Shown one piece after another: positions 23,112 through 30,377 of a stretch of DNA of 64,000 bases; positions within the stretch are counted from its first letter, which is position 1, and each line of letters opens with the position of its first letter. Location of the stretch: positions 124,001 through 188,000 of the forward strand of contig NZ_BAABEO010000034.1 in assembly GCF_039540195.1 (NCBI RefSeq), read 5' to 3'. The notes beneath the pieces were generated by a model, which was not told where the DNA came from, searched no databases, and saw nothing but the letters and a program-made list of their open reading frames with translations. A program made the position numbers and the translations under genes. This DNA comes from Zafaria ginkgonis. GTDB taxonomy: Bacteria > Actinomycetota > Actinomycetes > Actinomycetales > Micrococcaceae.

Positions 23112-24149
23112 TCAGGACAGGCGATGGGCCACGGAACCGATGGCCGTGAGCAGGCCGTCCCTCGCGCCGGGGCGCCACGAGCGGTTGCTGATCCTGGACA
23201 CCAGCGCCGAGGCGCGGACGATGCGCAGGGAGGGACGCCGGCGCACGTGGTCGTAGCGGGCCAGGCCCTCGGCCACGGTGGGCGCGCGGACCAGGGATTC
23301 GGCGAGGATCAGGCCATCCGCCACGGCCTCGCAGCCGCCGCGCCCCAGGTGCGGCGCCATCGCGTGCGCGGCATCGCCCACCAGCACCGTGTTGGCTGAC
23401 ACGAAGGAGGACAAGGGAGCGGACTGTTCAATCCGGCGCCGGTCGACCCCTCCCTCGGGAACGGCGTCGAGCACCCGCTGCACGCCCGGATGCCAGCCCG
23501 CGTAGAGCCGGCGCAGGACGGCCAGCGCGTCCTCGTTGCGCGTGCCGGCCAGCTCGACCGCCACGCCCGCGTACCAGTTGGTGCCCCCGCCCGGGAACGG
23601 GCCGGTCCCGAAAATCAGCCCACGCCCCCAGGTTTCGGAGGCGCCATCCACCGGAACGGGGGCGACGCCGCGGAAGGCCACCACCCCGGTGTCGCGCAGC
23701 CGTGCCCGCGGGAAGGCCGCAGCGCGCACGGCGCTGTGGACGCCGTCGGCCCCGACCACCACGTCCGCCGGCGGGGGCGGCGAGGACGGGCCGGCACGGT
23801 TCGACCAGCGCACGGTCCCCTCCGGCAATCCCCCCAGCAGCGCCTCCAGCAGTTCCATCCGGGGCACGAGCCGCAGCGTGCCCCGAGCGGCGATGCGAAC
23901 CAGCACGTGGCCGTCGGGGTGGAGCAGTTCGCCCCCGGGCAGCCCGATGGCCACGGAGCTGAGCCTTTCCGCGACGCCGAGCTCCTGCAGGGTGCGCCAG
24001 GCGCTCGGCCAGATCCCGATCTGGGTTCCCGCCGTGGACAGGAACGGCTCGCGCTCCAGGACAGTGACCTCCCAGCCCGCCGCGCCCAGGGCGCGCGCCG
24101 TCGCGAGGCCGCCGATCCCGGCCCCCACAATGGTCGCCCTGCCGCGCAT
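23112..24149 (-). CDS. FAD-dependent monooxygenase (PHBH/aromatic hydroxylase family)
   Basis: 345-residue group A flavoprotein. The dinucleotide fold VGAGIGGLATARALGAAGWEVTVLE begins at residue 7 (given here as its GxGxxG and acidic ends), the DG motif is VVVGADGVHS, and the second FAD motif is VLVGDAAHAMAPHLGRGG (about 275). These are characteristic of salicylate/p-hydroxybenzoate hydroxylase-like single-component monooxygenases. Start ATG at 24149; an in-frame upstream ATG at 24239 adds low-complexity residues only. It is the third gene downstream of a TetR regulator on the minus strand, 114 bases after an alpha/beta-hydrolase, so it may belong to the same transcript or stand alone. Confidence 0.85.
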   Translation of the reverse strand: MRGRATIVGAGIGGLATARALGAAGWEVTVLEREPFLSTAGTQIGIWPSAWRTLQELGVAERLSSVAIGLPGGELLHPDGHVLVRIAARGTLRLVPRMELLEALLGGLPEGTVRWSNRAGPSSPPPPADVVVGADGVHSAVRAAAFPRARLRDTGVVAFRGVAPVPVDGASETWGRGLIFGTGPFPGGGTNWYAGVAVELAGTRNEDALAVLRRLYAGWHPGVQRVLDAVPEGGVDRRRIEQSAPLSSFVSANTVLVGDAAHAMAPHLGRGGCEAVADGLILAESLVRAPTVAEGLARYDHVRRRPSLRIVRASALVSRISNRSWRPGARDGLLTAIGSVAHRLS

Positions 24150-24263
24150 GCTTTTGGCCGCCCCCGTTCGTCCGTGCTGTTTGGGTGCCGCGCTGTTTGA
24201 ACGCCGCGGCGTGTCGGTATCCCGGTGTTCCGGTATCACGGTACGGCCGGTACAGCGCGGTGC

Positions 24264-25067
24264 CTACAGTCCGGCGAGGAACTCCTCCAGTGCGGCGTTG
24301 AACGCCTGGGGCTGCTCCATGTTCGGGGTGTGCCCGGCGCCGTCGATCCGCACGAAGGTGCTGTGCGGCATGAGTTCGTGCATACGGGCGCCGGCCCCGT
24401 CGTCGAACGCGTCATCGGCGCCGGCGATCACCAGCGCGGGAACGGTGACCGCGCGCAGGGTCTCGGTGAAGTCGCGGCGGGCAGCGCGCCCGCGCATGGC
24501 GGCGGCGGACCCGGCGGCGGGGGAGCGGCGGATCATCTCCAGCACCTTCGCGGCGACCCCCGGCTTGGCCTGCACGTTGTGGGCGGCGATCATCACTCCC
24601 AGCACGTCGGAGGCGTAGGCCTGCATGCCCTCGGTGACCAGCCGGTCCGCGACGGTGTTGCGGCGGCGCCTGCCCGCGGCGTCCTCGGCCTGCGGCACGG
24701 TGTCCACGATCGCCAGCGCGCGCACCCGCTCCGGGTAGGAGTGCTGGATCTCCATGGCGACCTGCCCGCCCATCGAATAGCCCAGCACGACGGCGGCGGG
24801 CACCTTCAGCGCGTCCAGCAGCCCGATCGCGTCGGCCGCGAACTCCTCCGTGTAGACGATGCCGGGGGTCACCTCCGACTTGCCGAAGCCGCGCAGGTCC
24901 GGGGCGATGACCCGCCAGCCGAGGGCGCCGAAGTGCTCCACCTGCCCGGCCCACATGGACTTGTCGAAAGCGTGCCCGTGCAGCAGCAGCAGGACCTTGT
25001 CGGTGTCGGCGCCCGGCGCGGAGTCGAGGTAGGCGAGGGCTGCGTCGTTGACGGTGGCGGTGGGCAT
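24264..25067 (-). CDS. Alpha/beta-hydrolase (enol-lactonase/C-C hydrolase-like)
   Basis: 267-residue hydrolase. LLLLHGHAFDKSMWAGQ (about 26-42) forms the oxyanion region, GYSMGGQVAM the nucleophile elbow (Ser about 98), GADDAFDD holds the Asp and GAGHTPNMEQP the His (about 245). This classical layout is shared by beta-ketoadipate enol-lactone hydrolases and meta-cleavage hydrolases. GAAAGAGA lies upstream of the ATG. It follows the TetR gene by 41 bases on the same strand and probably shares its transcript; its link to the agmatine genes on the other side of that regulator is unclear. Confidence 0.85.
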   Translation of the reverse strand: MPTATVNDAALAYLDSAPGADTDKVLLLLHGHAFDKSMWAGQVEHFGALGWRVIAPDLRGFGKSEVTPGIVYTEEFAADAIGLLDALKVPAAVVLGYSMGGQVAMEIQHSYPERVRALAIVDTVPQAEDAAGRRRRNTVADRLVTEGMQAYASDVLGVMIAAHNVQAKPGVAAKVLEMIRRSPAAGSAAAMRGRAARRDFTETLRAVTVPALVIAGADDAFDDGAGARMHELMPHSTFVRIDGAGHTPNMEQPQAFNAALEEFLAGL

Positions 25068-25108
25068 GGGCGTCTCTTTCGGGCGGTGGCACAGGGTTTG
25101 GTCAGAGC

Positions 25109-25729
25109 CTACCGCGCGCCATCGCCGGCCTTGAGCGTGTCCAGCCCGGCCAGGAGGATCTCCAGTCCGGCCAGGAACGTCCTGCGTGCCCGGTCCGGCA
25201 CGGTCAGGCCCGCGTCCAGGGACTCGCGGAACGCGGGGGAGGCCTCGGCGTCGGCCTCCCAAACGACCGCCGGCGCCGCGGCGTCCAGGGCCGAGCCCAG
25301 CACGAAGGAGTCCAGGATGGTGATCGCCTCCAGCCGCTCCGCAGGGCCGAATCCCGCCTCCGCGAGAGTCGCGGCCAGCGCGTCGTAGACCCGCAGGGTG
25401 GTCCGGTCCCGCACGGTGTGGGAGGTCAGGAGCGGGATCAGCCGCGGGTGCCGGGAGTAGGAGTCGAGGTAGGTGACGGCGATGCCCCGCACCACCTCGC
25501 GCCAATCGCCCTGGCCGGAGTCGGGGACTTGGACCGCGGACATGGCCTCCCCGCGCATCAGCTCAACGATTTCCCCCTTCCCGCCCACGTGGTTGTAGAG
25601 CGAGGAGGGGCGGACCTTCAGGGCGGCGGCCAGCTGCGGGATGGTGAACTCGCCGGAGCCGTCCACCAGCTTCAGCGCAGCCTTCGCGATGCTGACGGGG
25701 GAGAGCTTAGGGGTGCTGGGGCGGGCCAT
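25109..25729 (-). CDS. TetR family transcriptional regulator of the agmatine cluster
   Basis: 206-residue TetR protein with an N-terminal HTH (SIAKAALKLVDGSGEFTIPQ, then VRPSSLYNHVGGKGEI, about residues 12-56) and a TetR_C_33-like ligand domain. It is divergent from the agmatine/N-carbamoylputrescine genes. Two CGAAT-N3-ATTCG palindromes lie in the 128-bp gap, one directly upstream of its own ATG and one upstream of the amidase gene, so it is very likely the autoregulated repressor of the cluster, responding to agmatine, putrescine or an intermediate. Confidence 0.88.
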   Translation of the reverse strand: MARPSTPKLSPVSIAKAALKLVDGSGEFTIPQLAAALKVRPSSLYNHVGGKGEIVELMRGEAMSAVQVPDSGQGDWREVVRGIAVTYLDSYSRHPRLIPLLTSHTVRDRTTLRVYDALAATLAEAGFGPAERLEAITILDSFVLGSALDAAAPAVVWEADAEASPAFRESLDAGLTVPDRARRTFLAGLEILLAGLDTLKAGDGAR

Positions 25730-25733
25730 GTAG

Positions 25734-25746
25734 CGAATCCTATTCG
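25734..25746. promoter_or_regulatory. TetR operator, copy near tetR
   Basis: CGAAT-CCT-ATTCG, a perfect 5-3-5 palindrome starting four bases upstream of the tetR ATG. It matches the copy at 25790-25806 in arm sequence and spacing, as expected for autoregulation. Confidence 0.72.
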
Positions 25747-25789
25747 TTTTGCCTCTTGCGCGGTGAATGTGTCCCGCGCCATACTATTT

Positions 25790-25806
25790 AACGAATCACA
25801 TTCGTT
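25790..25806. promoter_or_regulatory. TetR operator, copy near the amidase gene
   Basis: AACGAAT-CAC-ATTCGTT, a perfect 7-3-7 palindrome 51 bases upstream of the N-carbamoylputrescine amidase ATG. It extends the CGAAT-N3-ATTCG core of the copy at 25734-25746; the adjacent TACTATTTA stretch may contain the -10 box. Confidence 0.78.
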
Positions 25807-25857
25807 TTATTCCGAAGGGTCGCCGCCCGCCGGAACTGACCATCGCAGGAGCCCCCA

Positions 25858-26868
25858 ATGCAGGAAATCACCAATCTCACCCCGCCGCGTTCGCTGTGCC
25901 GCACGGAGTCCCCGGAGCGCGGCAGCGTGGTCGTTGGCCTGGTGCAGCACCGCTGGCAGCCGGACGCCGCGGCCGTGCGGCAGGAACTGTCCCAGGGCAT
26001 CGCCCGGGCGGCCGGGCACGGGGCGTCGGTGGTGTTCCTGCCCGAGCTCACGCTCTCGCGCTACCCGGCGGACACGCTGCCGGCCGGCCGGGCCGCGGAC
26101 ACCGCGGAGGACCTGCTGGAGGGCCCGACGTTCGCCTTCGCCGCCGAGCAGGCCTCCCGCTACGGGGTCCACGTGCACGCCTCGCTCTATCAGCGCGCGG
26201 ACGGGCCGGACGGGCGGGGACTGAACACCGCGATCCTGGTGGCCCCGGACGGGTCCCTGGCCGGGGCCACCCACAAGCTGCACATCCCGGTGACCGCCGG
26301 CTACTACGAGGACCACTACTTCCGGCCCGGCCCGAACCAGGATCTGGGCCAGCATGACCCGTACCCGGTCCACGCCCCGGAATCGCTCGGCGGGCTGCGG
26401 CTGGGCCTGCCGACCTGCTGGGACGAATGGTTCAGCGAGCCGGCCCGCATCTACTCCCTGGCCGGGGCCGACGCGCTGGCCTACCCCACGGCGATCGGCT
26501 CCGAGCCGGACCACCCGGACTTCGACACCGAACCGCTGTGGCGCCAGACCATCGTCGGCAACGGCATCGCCAACGGGCTGTTCATGATCGCGCCCAACCG
26601 GTACGGCTCCGAGGGAACCCTGACGTTCTACGGTTCCTCCTTCATCTCCGACCCGTTCGGCCGGATCCTGGTCCGCGCCCCGCGGGACGCCTCCGCCGTG
26701 CTGGTCGCGGCCCTGGACCTGGATCAGCGCCGCGACTGGCTCACCCTCTTCCCGTTCCTGCGCACCCGCCGCCCCGACACCTACGGCGCGCTCACCGAAC
26801 CGGTCGCCGGCACCCCGGTGGGCACCTCCGGCGCCGTCCCCGCCGCTTCCCTGACGGCGGGTGCCTGA
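25858..26868 (+). CDS. N-carbamoylputrescine amidase-like nitrilase-superfamily hydrolase
   Basis: 336-residue carbon-nitrogen hydrolase with the complete Glu-Lys-Cys triad: Glu63 in LPELTLSRYP, Lys140 in THKLHIP and Cys187 in PTCWDEWFSEP. The TCWDEWF context and the THKLHIPV loop closely resemble AguB-type N-carbamoylputrescine amidases. It would convert N-carbamoylputrescine to putrescine, CO2 and ammonia in the cytoplasm. A 25-residue N-terminal extension precedes the usual start and the Ala/Gly-rich C terminus is longer than average. It is followed directly by agmatine deiminase, the enzyme that makes its substrate, which supports the call strongly. Confidence 0.85.
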   Translation: MQEITNLTPPRSLCRTESPERGSVVVGLVQHRWQPDAAAVRQELSQGIARAAGHGASVVFLPELTLSRYPADTLPAGRAADTAEDLLEGPTFAFAAEQASRYGVHVHASLYQRADGPDGRGLNTAILVAPDGSLAGATHKLHIPVTAGYYEDHYFRPGPNQDLGQHDPYPVHAPESLGGLRLGLPTCWDEWFSEPARIYSLAGADALAYPTAIGSEPDHPDFDTEPLWRQTIVGNGIANGLFMIAPNRYGSEGTLTFYGSSFISDPFGRILVRAPRDASAVLVAALDLDQRRDWLTLFPFLRTRRPDTYGALTEPVAGTPVGTSGAVPAASLTAGA

Positions 26869-26869
26869 G

Positions 26870-27904
26870 ATGGAGACGGTGCTGTCCACCTACACGATGC
26901 CGGCCGAGACTGGCCCGCAGGAACGGGTCTGGATGGCCTTCCCCTCCGGCGGCTACACCCTCGGCGACACCGAGGCGGAGGCCGAGGCCGCCCGCACCGC
27001 GTGGGCCAACACCGCCCGTGCCGTGGCCCGGTTCGCCCCCGTGACCCTGGTGGTGGACCCGGCCGCCGAATCCCACGCCCGCCGGCACCTCGGCGATGCG
27101 GTCGAATACGTGATCCGGCCGCTGAACGACGCTTGGATGCGGGACATGGGTCCCACGTTCGTCCGCGATCGCACCGGGGCCCTGGCGGCGGTGGACTGGG
27201 GTTTCAACGGCTGGGGCGCCCAGGACTGGGCCGCCTGGGACAAGGACCGCCTCATCGCCGCCGAGGTCGCGGCGCTGGCCGGCGTGCAGGTGGTGGGCGC
27301 TCGGATCGTCAACGAGGGCGGCGGGTTCCACGTCGACGGACAGGGCACCGTGCTGGCCACCGAGACCGTCCAGCTGGATCCGGGCCGCAACCCCGGCGCC
27401 ACCAAGGCGGACATCGAGGCCGAGTTCGCCCGCCTGCTCGGGGCCACCAAGACCATCTGGCTGCCGTGTGGGCTGACCCGCGACAACGGGCTCTTCGGCA
27501 CCCGCGGCCACGTGGACATCGTCGCGGCCATCCCGAGCCCGGGCACCGTCCTCATCCACGACCAGCGCAACCCGGAGCACCCGGACTTCGAGGTCTCCCA
27601 ACGGATCCGGAAGGTCTTCGAGGCCACCACCGACGCCGCCGGCCGGCCCTGGACCATCCTGCCCGTGCCCGCCCCGGCCCTGCTGCACGACGACGAGGAC
27701 TGGGTCGACTACAGCTACATCAACCACTTGGTGGTTAACGGGGGAGTCGTCGCCTGCACCTTCGAGGACCCCCACGACGCCGAGGCCCTGGCCGTCCTCG
27801 CCCAGGCCTACCCCGGACGCGAGATCGTCGGCGTCGACGCCCGCGAGCTCTTCGCCCGCGGCGGCGGCATCCACTGCATCACCCAGCAGCAGCCGGCGCG
27901 GTAG
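26870..27904 (+). CDS. aguA: Agmatine deiminase
   Basis: 344-residue member of the peptidylarginine-deiminase-like family that hydrolyses agmatine to N-carbamoylputrescine and ammonia. Visible active-site motifs are RPLNDAWMRDMGPTFV (about 84-99), the EGGGFHVDG block (about 150), TRGHVDIVA and the C-terminal nucleophile in GGGIHCITQQQP (Cys about 336). The length fits the family. The ATG at 26870 is used; a GTG at 26861 would overlap the preceding stop and is equally possible. It is coupled to the amidase gene and followed by an APC permease, so the trio forms an agmatine-to-putrescine route. Confidence 0.92.
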   Translation: METVLSTYTMPAETGPQERVWMAFPSGGYTLGDTEAEAEAARTAWANTARAVARFAPVTLVVDPAAESHARRHLGDAVEYVIRPLNDAWMRDMGPTFVRDRTGALAAVDWGFNGWGAQDWAAWDKDRLIAAEVAALAGVQVVGARIVNEGGGFHVDGQGTVLATETVQLDPGRNPGATKADIEAEFARLLGATKTIWLPCGLTRDNGLFGTRGHVDIVAAIPSPGTVLIHDQRNPEHPDFEVSQRIRKVFEATTDAAGRPWTILPVPAPALLHDDEDWVDYSYINHLVVNGGVVACTFEDPHDAEALAVLAQAYPGREIVGVDARELFARGGGIHCITQQQPAR

Positions 27905-27956
27905 CGCGAACAGCCCACCGGCACGGATTCCCGTAACACACGCGGTTCCGCCATTC

Positions 27957-27984
27957 GGCGGGCGCGCAATGGCGCGCGCCCGCC
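27957..27984. other. Hairpin between aguA and the permease gene
   Basis: Perfect 11-bp inverted repeat (27957-27967 with 27974-27984) and a 6-base loop in the 129-bp gap. It could be a partial terminator or a processing/stability element that lowers permease expression relative to the enzymes. Confidence 0.5.
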
Positions 27985-28033
27985 CCCACCTCCCGCTCCC
28001 TGAACATCCGCCCTCCCAAGCAAAGGCGAACCC

Positions 28034-29584
28034 ATGAGCACCACCCCGCGCACCGACGTCGTACCCGCCTCCACCGCGCCCGCTTCCTCCGCGGACGCAC
28101 CCTCCGGGGGCAAGGGCCTGCGCGCCGGGCAGATCGGAACGGCGGCGGCGATCGTCATCGGCGTGTCCACCATCGCCCCGGCCTACGTGCTGACCTCCTC
28201 GCTGGGCCCCACGGCCGCGGCGGTGGGCGAGCACCTGCCGGCGATCTTCCTGGTCGGCTTCATCCCCATGTTCCTGGTGGCGCTGGGCTACCGCGAACTG
28301 AATTCCGCCCTGCCGGATGCGGGCACCACGTTCACCTGGACGTGGAAGGCGTTCGGGCCGCGGGCCGGCTGGATGGGCGGCTGGGGGCTGCTGGCCGCGA
28401 ACATCATCGTGCTGTCCAACCTGGCCGGGGTCGCCGTCGACTTCCTCTACCTCTTCCTGGCCCAGCTGACGGGCCGCCCGGAAATCGCGGACCTGGCCGC
28501 CGATCCGCTGGTCAACATCGGCACCTGCCTGGCGCTCGTGGCGCTGGCCGTGTGGGTGTCCTGCCGCGGCCTGAACGCCACCCGGGGCGTGCAGGTGGCG
28601 CTGGTGGGCTTCCAGGTGGTGGTCCTGGCCTGGTTCGTGACAGCGGCCTGGGGCAGCGCCGGAACGCAGCCCGGGTCCGCCGCCTTCAGCTGGGACTGGT
28701 TCAACCCGCTGAACATCGGTTCCTTCTCCGCGTTCGCGGTGGGCTTGAGCCTGTCCATCTTCGCCTTCTGGGGCTGGGACGTGTGCCTGACCATGAACGA
28801 GGAAACCACCGACGGCGGCCGCGCCTCCGGCGTCGCGGCGGGCGTCACCGCCGTTGTGGTGCTGGTGATCTACCTGGCCGGATCGGTAGCCGCGACCGTG
28901 TTCGCCGGCGCCGGGGCCGAGGGCCTGGGCCTGGCCAACCCGGAGAACGCCGGCAACCTCTTCGCTGCCTTGGCCAATCCCGTGATGGGGCCGTTCGCGA
29001 TCCTGCTCTCCCTGTCGGTGCTCTCCAGCTGCGCGGCCTCCCTGCAGTCCACCATGCTCTCCCCGGCCCGCTCGCTGCTGGCGATGGGACACCACGGCGC
29101 CCTGCCTGCCCGCTTCTCCACGCTGCACCCGAAGTACCGCACGCCGGTGTTCGCCACGGTGTTCGCCGGGGCCGTCTCCGCCGGGTTCTACGCGCTGATG
29201 CGGGTGCTCTCCACGAACGTCCTGAACGACACCATCCTGGCGCTGGGCATGATGATCTGCTTCTACTACGGCATGACGGCGTTGGCCTGCGCCTGGTTCT
29301 TCCGCCGCACCGCGTTCGCCTCCGTGCGCAACCTGCTGCTGCGCCTGGTGGCGCCGCTGCTGGGCGGGGCCGCACTGGTGGCGGTGTTCCTTCAGACCGC
29401 GGTGGACAGCCTGGACCCCGAGTACGGCTCCGGCTCGCACATCGGTGGCGTGGGCCTGGTGTTCGTGGTGGGGGTGGGCATCCTCGCCGTGGGAGCGCTG
29501 TTCCTGGTCGGGGCCGGCCGGCGCCGGCCTGGTTTCTACCGGGCGGAGCTCAAGCGGGCTGAGGCCGGCCGGGCGGACTTCTAG
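28034..29584 (+). CDS. APC superfamily amino acid/polyamine permease
   Basis: 516-residue permease with about twelve membrane segments. The APC start is clear (GQIGTAAAIVIGVSTIAPAYVL, about 34-55, given by its ends) and FAFWGWDVCLTMNEET in the middle matches the segment 6 region that holds the substrate amine in related transporters. Its position after agmatine deiminase and the amidase suggests uptake of agmatine or putrescine, or exchange of the two. AAAGGCG lies upstream of the ATG. A large hairpin follows the stop. Confidence 0.88.
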   Translation: MSTTPRTDVVPASTAPASSADAPSGGKGLRAGQIGTAAAIVIGVSTIAPAYVLTSSLGPTAAAVGEHLPAIFLVGFIPMFLVALGYRELNSALPDAGTTFTWTWKAFGPRAGWMGGWGLLAANIIVLSNLAGVAVDFLYLFLAQLTGRPEIADLAADPLVNIGTCLALVALAVWVSCRGLNATRGVQVALVGFQVVVLAWFVTAAWGSAGTQPGSAAFSWDWFNPLNIGSFSAFAVGLSLSIFAFWGWDVCLTMNEETTDGGRASGVAAGVTAVVVLVIYLAGSVAATVFAGAGAEGLGLANPENAGNLFAALANPVMGPFAILLSLSVLSSCAASLQSTMLSPARSLLAMGHHGALPARFSTLHPKYRTPVFATVFAGAVSAGFYALMRVLSTNVLNDTILALGMMICFYYGMTALACAWFFRRTAFASVRNLLLRLVAPLLGGAALVAVFLQTAVDSLDPEYGSGSHIGGVGLVFVVGVGILAVGALFLVGAGRRRPGFYRAELKRAEAGRADF

Positions 29585-29610
29585 AAGAAGGCACAGGTCC
29601 GGAAACCGTC

Positions 29611-29657
29611 TTGCGCAAATGGCTGGAATGGCAGGTCCATTCCGGCCATTTGCGCAA
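29611..29657. terminator. 21-bp-arm hairpin between convergent genes
   Basis: Arms 29611-29631 and 29637-29657 pair over 21 bases with a single G-T wobble and a 5-base loop; each arm ends in TTGCGCAA-type sequence. It sits between the APC permease and a minus-strand secreted-protein gene and most likely terminates the permease transcript. Confidence 0.75.
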
Positions 29658-29666
29658 TCTCGTTCA

Positions 29667-29688
29667 GGGGCAGGGGCAGGGGCAGGGG
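29667..29688 (+). repeat. (GGGGCA)3-GGGG tract, G-quadruplex candidate
   Basis: Four runs of four G separated by CA on the plus strand, just downstream of the 29611-29657 hairpin and 21 bases from the stop of the convergent gene. The pattern G4-N2-G4-N2-G4-N2-G4 fits a stable intramolecular G-quadruplex. It could also be a simple 6-bp tandem repeat with no role. Confidence 0.6.
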
Positions 29689-29708
29689 CCGTAGGGTCGG
29701 GGCTCCGC

Positions 29709-30164
29709 CTATTCGGCGAGTTCGGTCTCCAGCACCAGCGTGTCCCCGGACTTGCAGGTTTGCTGCGGGATCGTTCCCTCCGCGATGGGCGGCTGCACGG
29801 CCGGACACAGGTCCAGGGTGATCCAGACGAGGGCGCTGCCCTCCCTGAAGGCCAGGGTCTCGGGCAGGATGACGGCCTCAAGGGTCTGCGCCTTCCCGGT
29901 GCACTCACTCAGGTAGCTCGGGTAGTAGCGTCCGATGGCGGCGTTGCGCCCGTTGGCCTGGGACACCGCGATGCTGAGGGTGCCCTGCCAGCCCTTCTGG
30001 CACACATAGCCGACTTCCGCGTTGATCCCGGCTCCGTTGGCGAGCAGGTGGACGTTGGCGTACTGCACCTCGTCCGCCGCGGCGTGCGCGGGGGCTGCGG
30101 AGGCGACCAGTCCCGCGGCCGCCGCAAGGACGGCCAGGGGCGTGAAGACTGCTGTGGTTTTCAT
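29709..30164 (-). CDS. Secreted protein of unknown function
   Basis: 151-residue exported protein. The signal peptide is clear (Lys at 2, hydrophobic stretch TPLAVLAAAAGLVASA, cleavage near AHAA at about residue 28). The mature 120 residues contain four Cys (in YVCQKGW, SECTGK, DLCPAV and QTCKSG), which could form two disulfides, and many aliphatic beta-type stretches. I do not recognise the family. ATG at 30164 begins the signal peptide; longer in-frame starts would place non-coding residues before it. It has its own promoter region (30165-30316) and is not in an operon. Confidence 0.72.
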   Translation of the reverse strand: MKTTAVFTPLAVLAAAAGLVASAAPAHAAADEVQYANVHLLANGAGINAEVGYVCQKGWQGTLSIAVSQANGRNAAIGRYYPSYLSECTGKAQTLEAVILPETLAFREGSALVWITLDLCPAVQPPIAEGTIPQQTCKSGDTLVLETELAE

Positions 30165-30316
30165 GGCTGCCTCGGATCGTTCGAAGGTCAGTGGGGCGGG
30201 GTGCTCCCGGGCCCATTGACCCACGGTCGCGGCGTGCCGGGAATGGCGGCCAGCCACAGAAAGGGACCTCCCGGCTAGCGGCGCGGCAACAGAAACGGTT
30301 CGGGACCAAAAGCGAT

Positions 30317-30351
30317 ACGGCGGCGGGCCCCCTGCCGGGGCCCGCCGCCGT
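30317..30351. terminator. Hairpin terminator of the symporter operon
   Basis: Perfect 15-bp inverted repeat (30317-30331 with 30337-30351) with a 5-base loop, 26 bases past the stop of the minus-strand sodium symporter. The 3' side ends in GCCGCCGTCGTAC, similar to other hairpins in the window. Confidence 0.75.
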
Positions 30352-30377
30352 CGTACATCGCAGGGTGGGCGCATCCC

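Noticed and set aside
29667..29688. Possibility that the GGGGCA repeats are a CRISPR-like array
   Set aside because: Units are six bases without spacers; it is a simple tandem repeat. No CRISPR array or cas gene is seen anywhere in the window.
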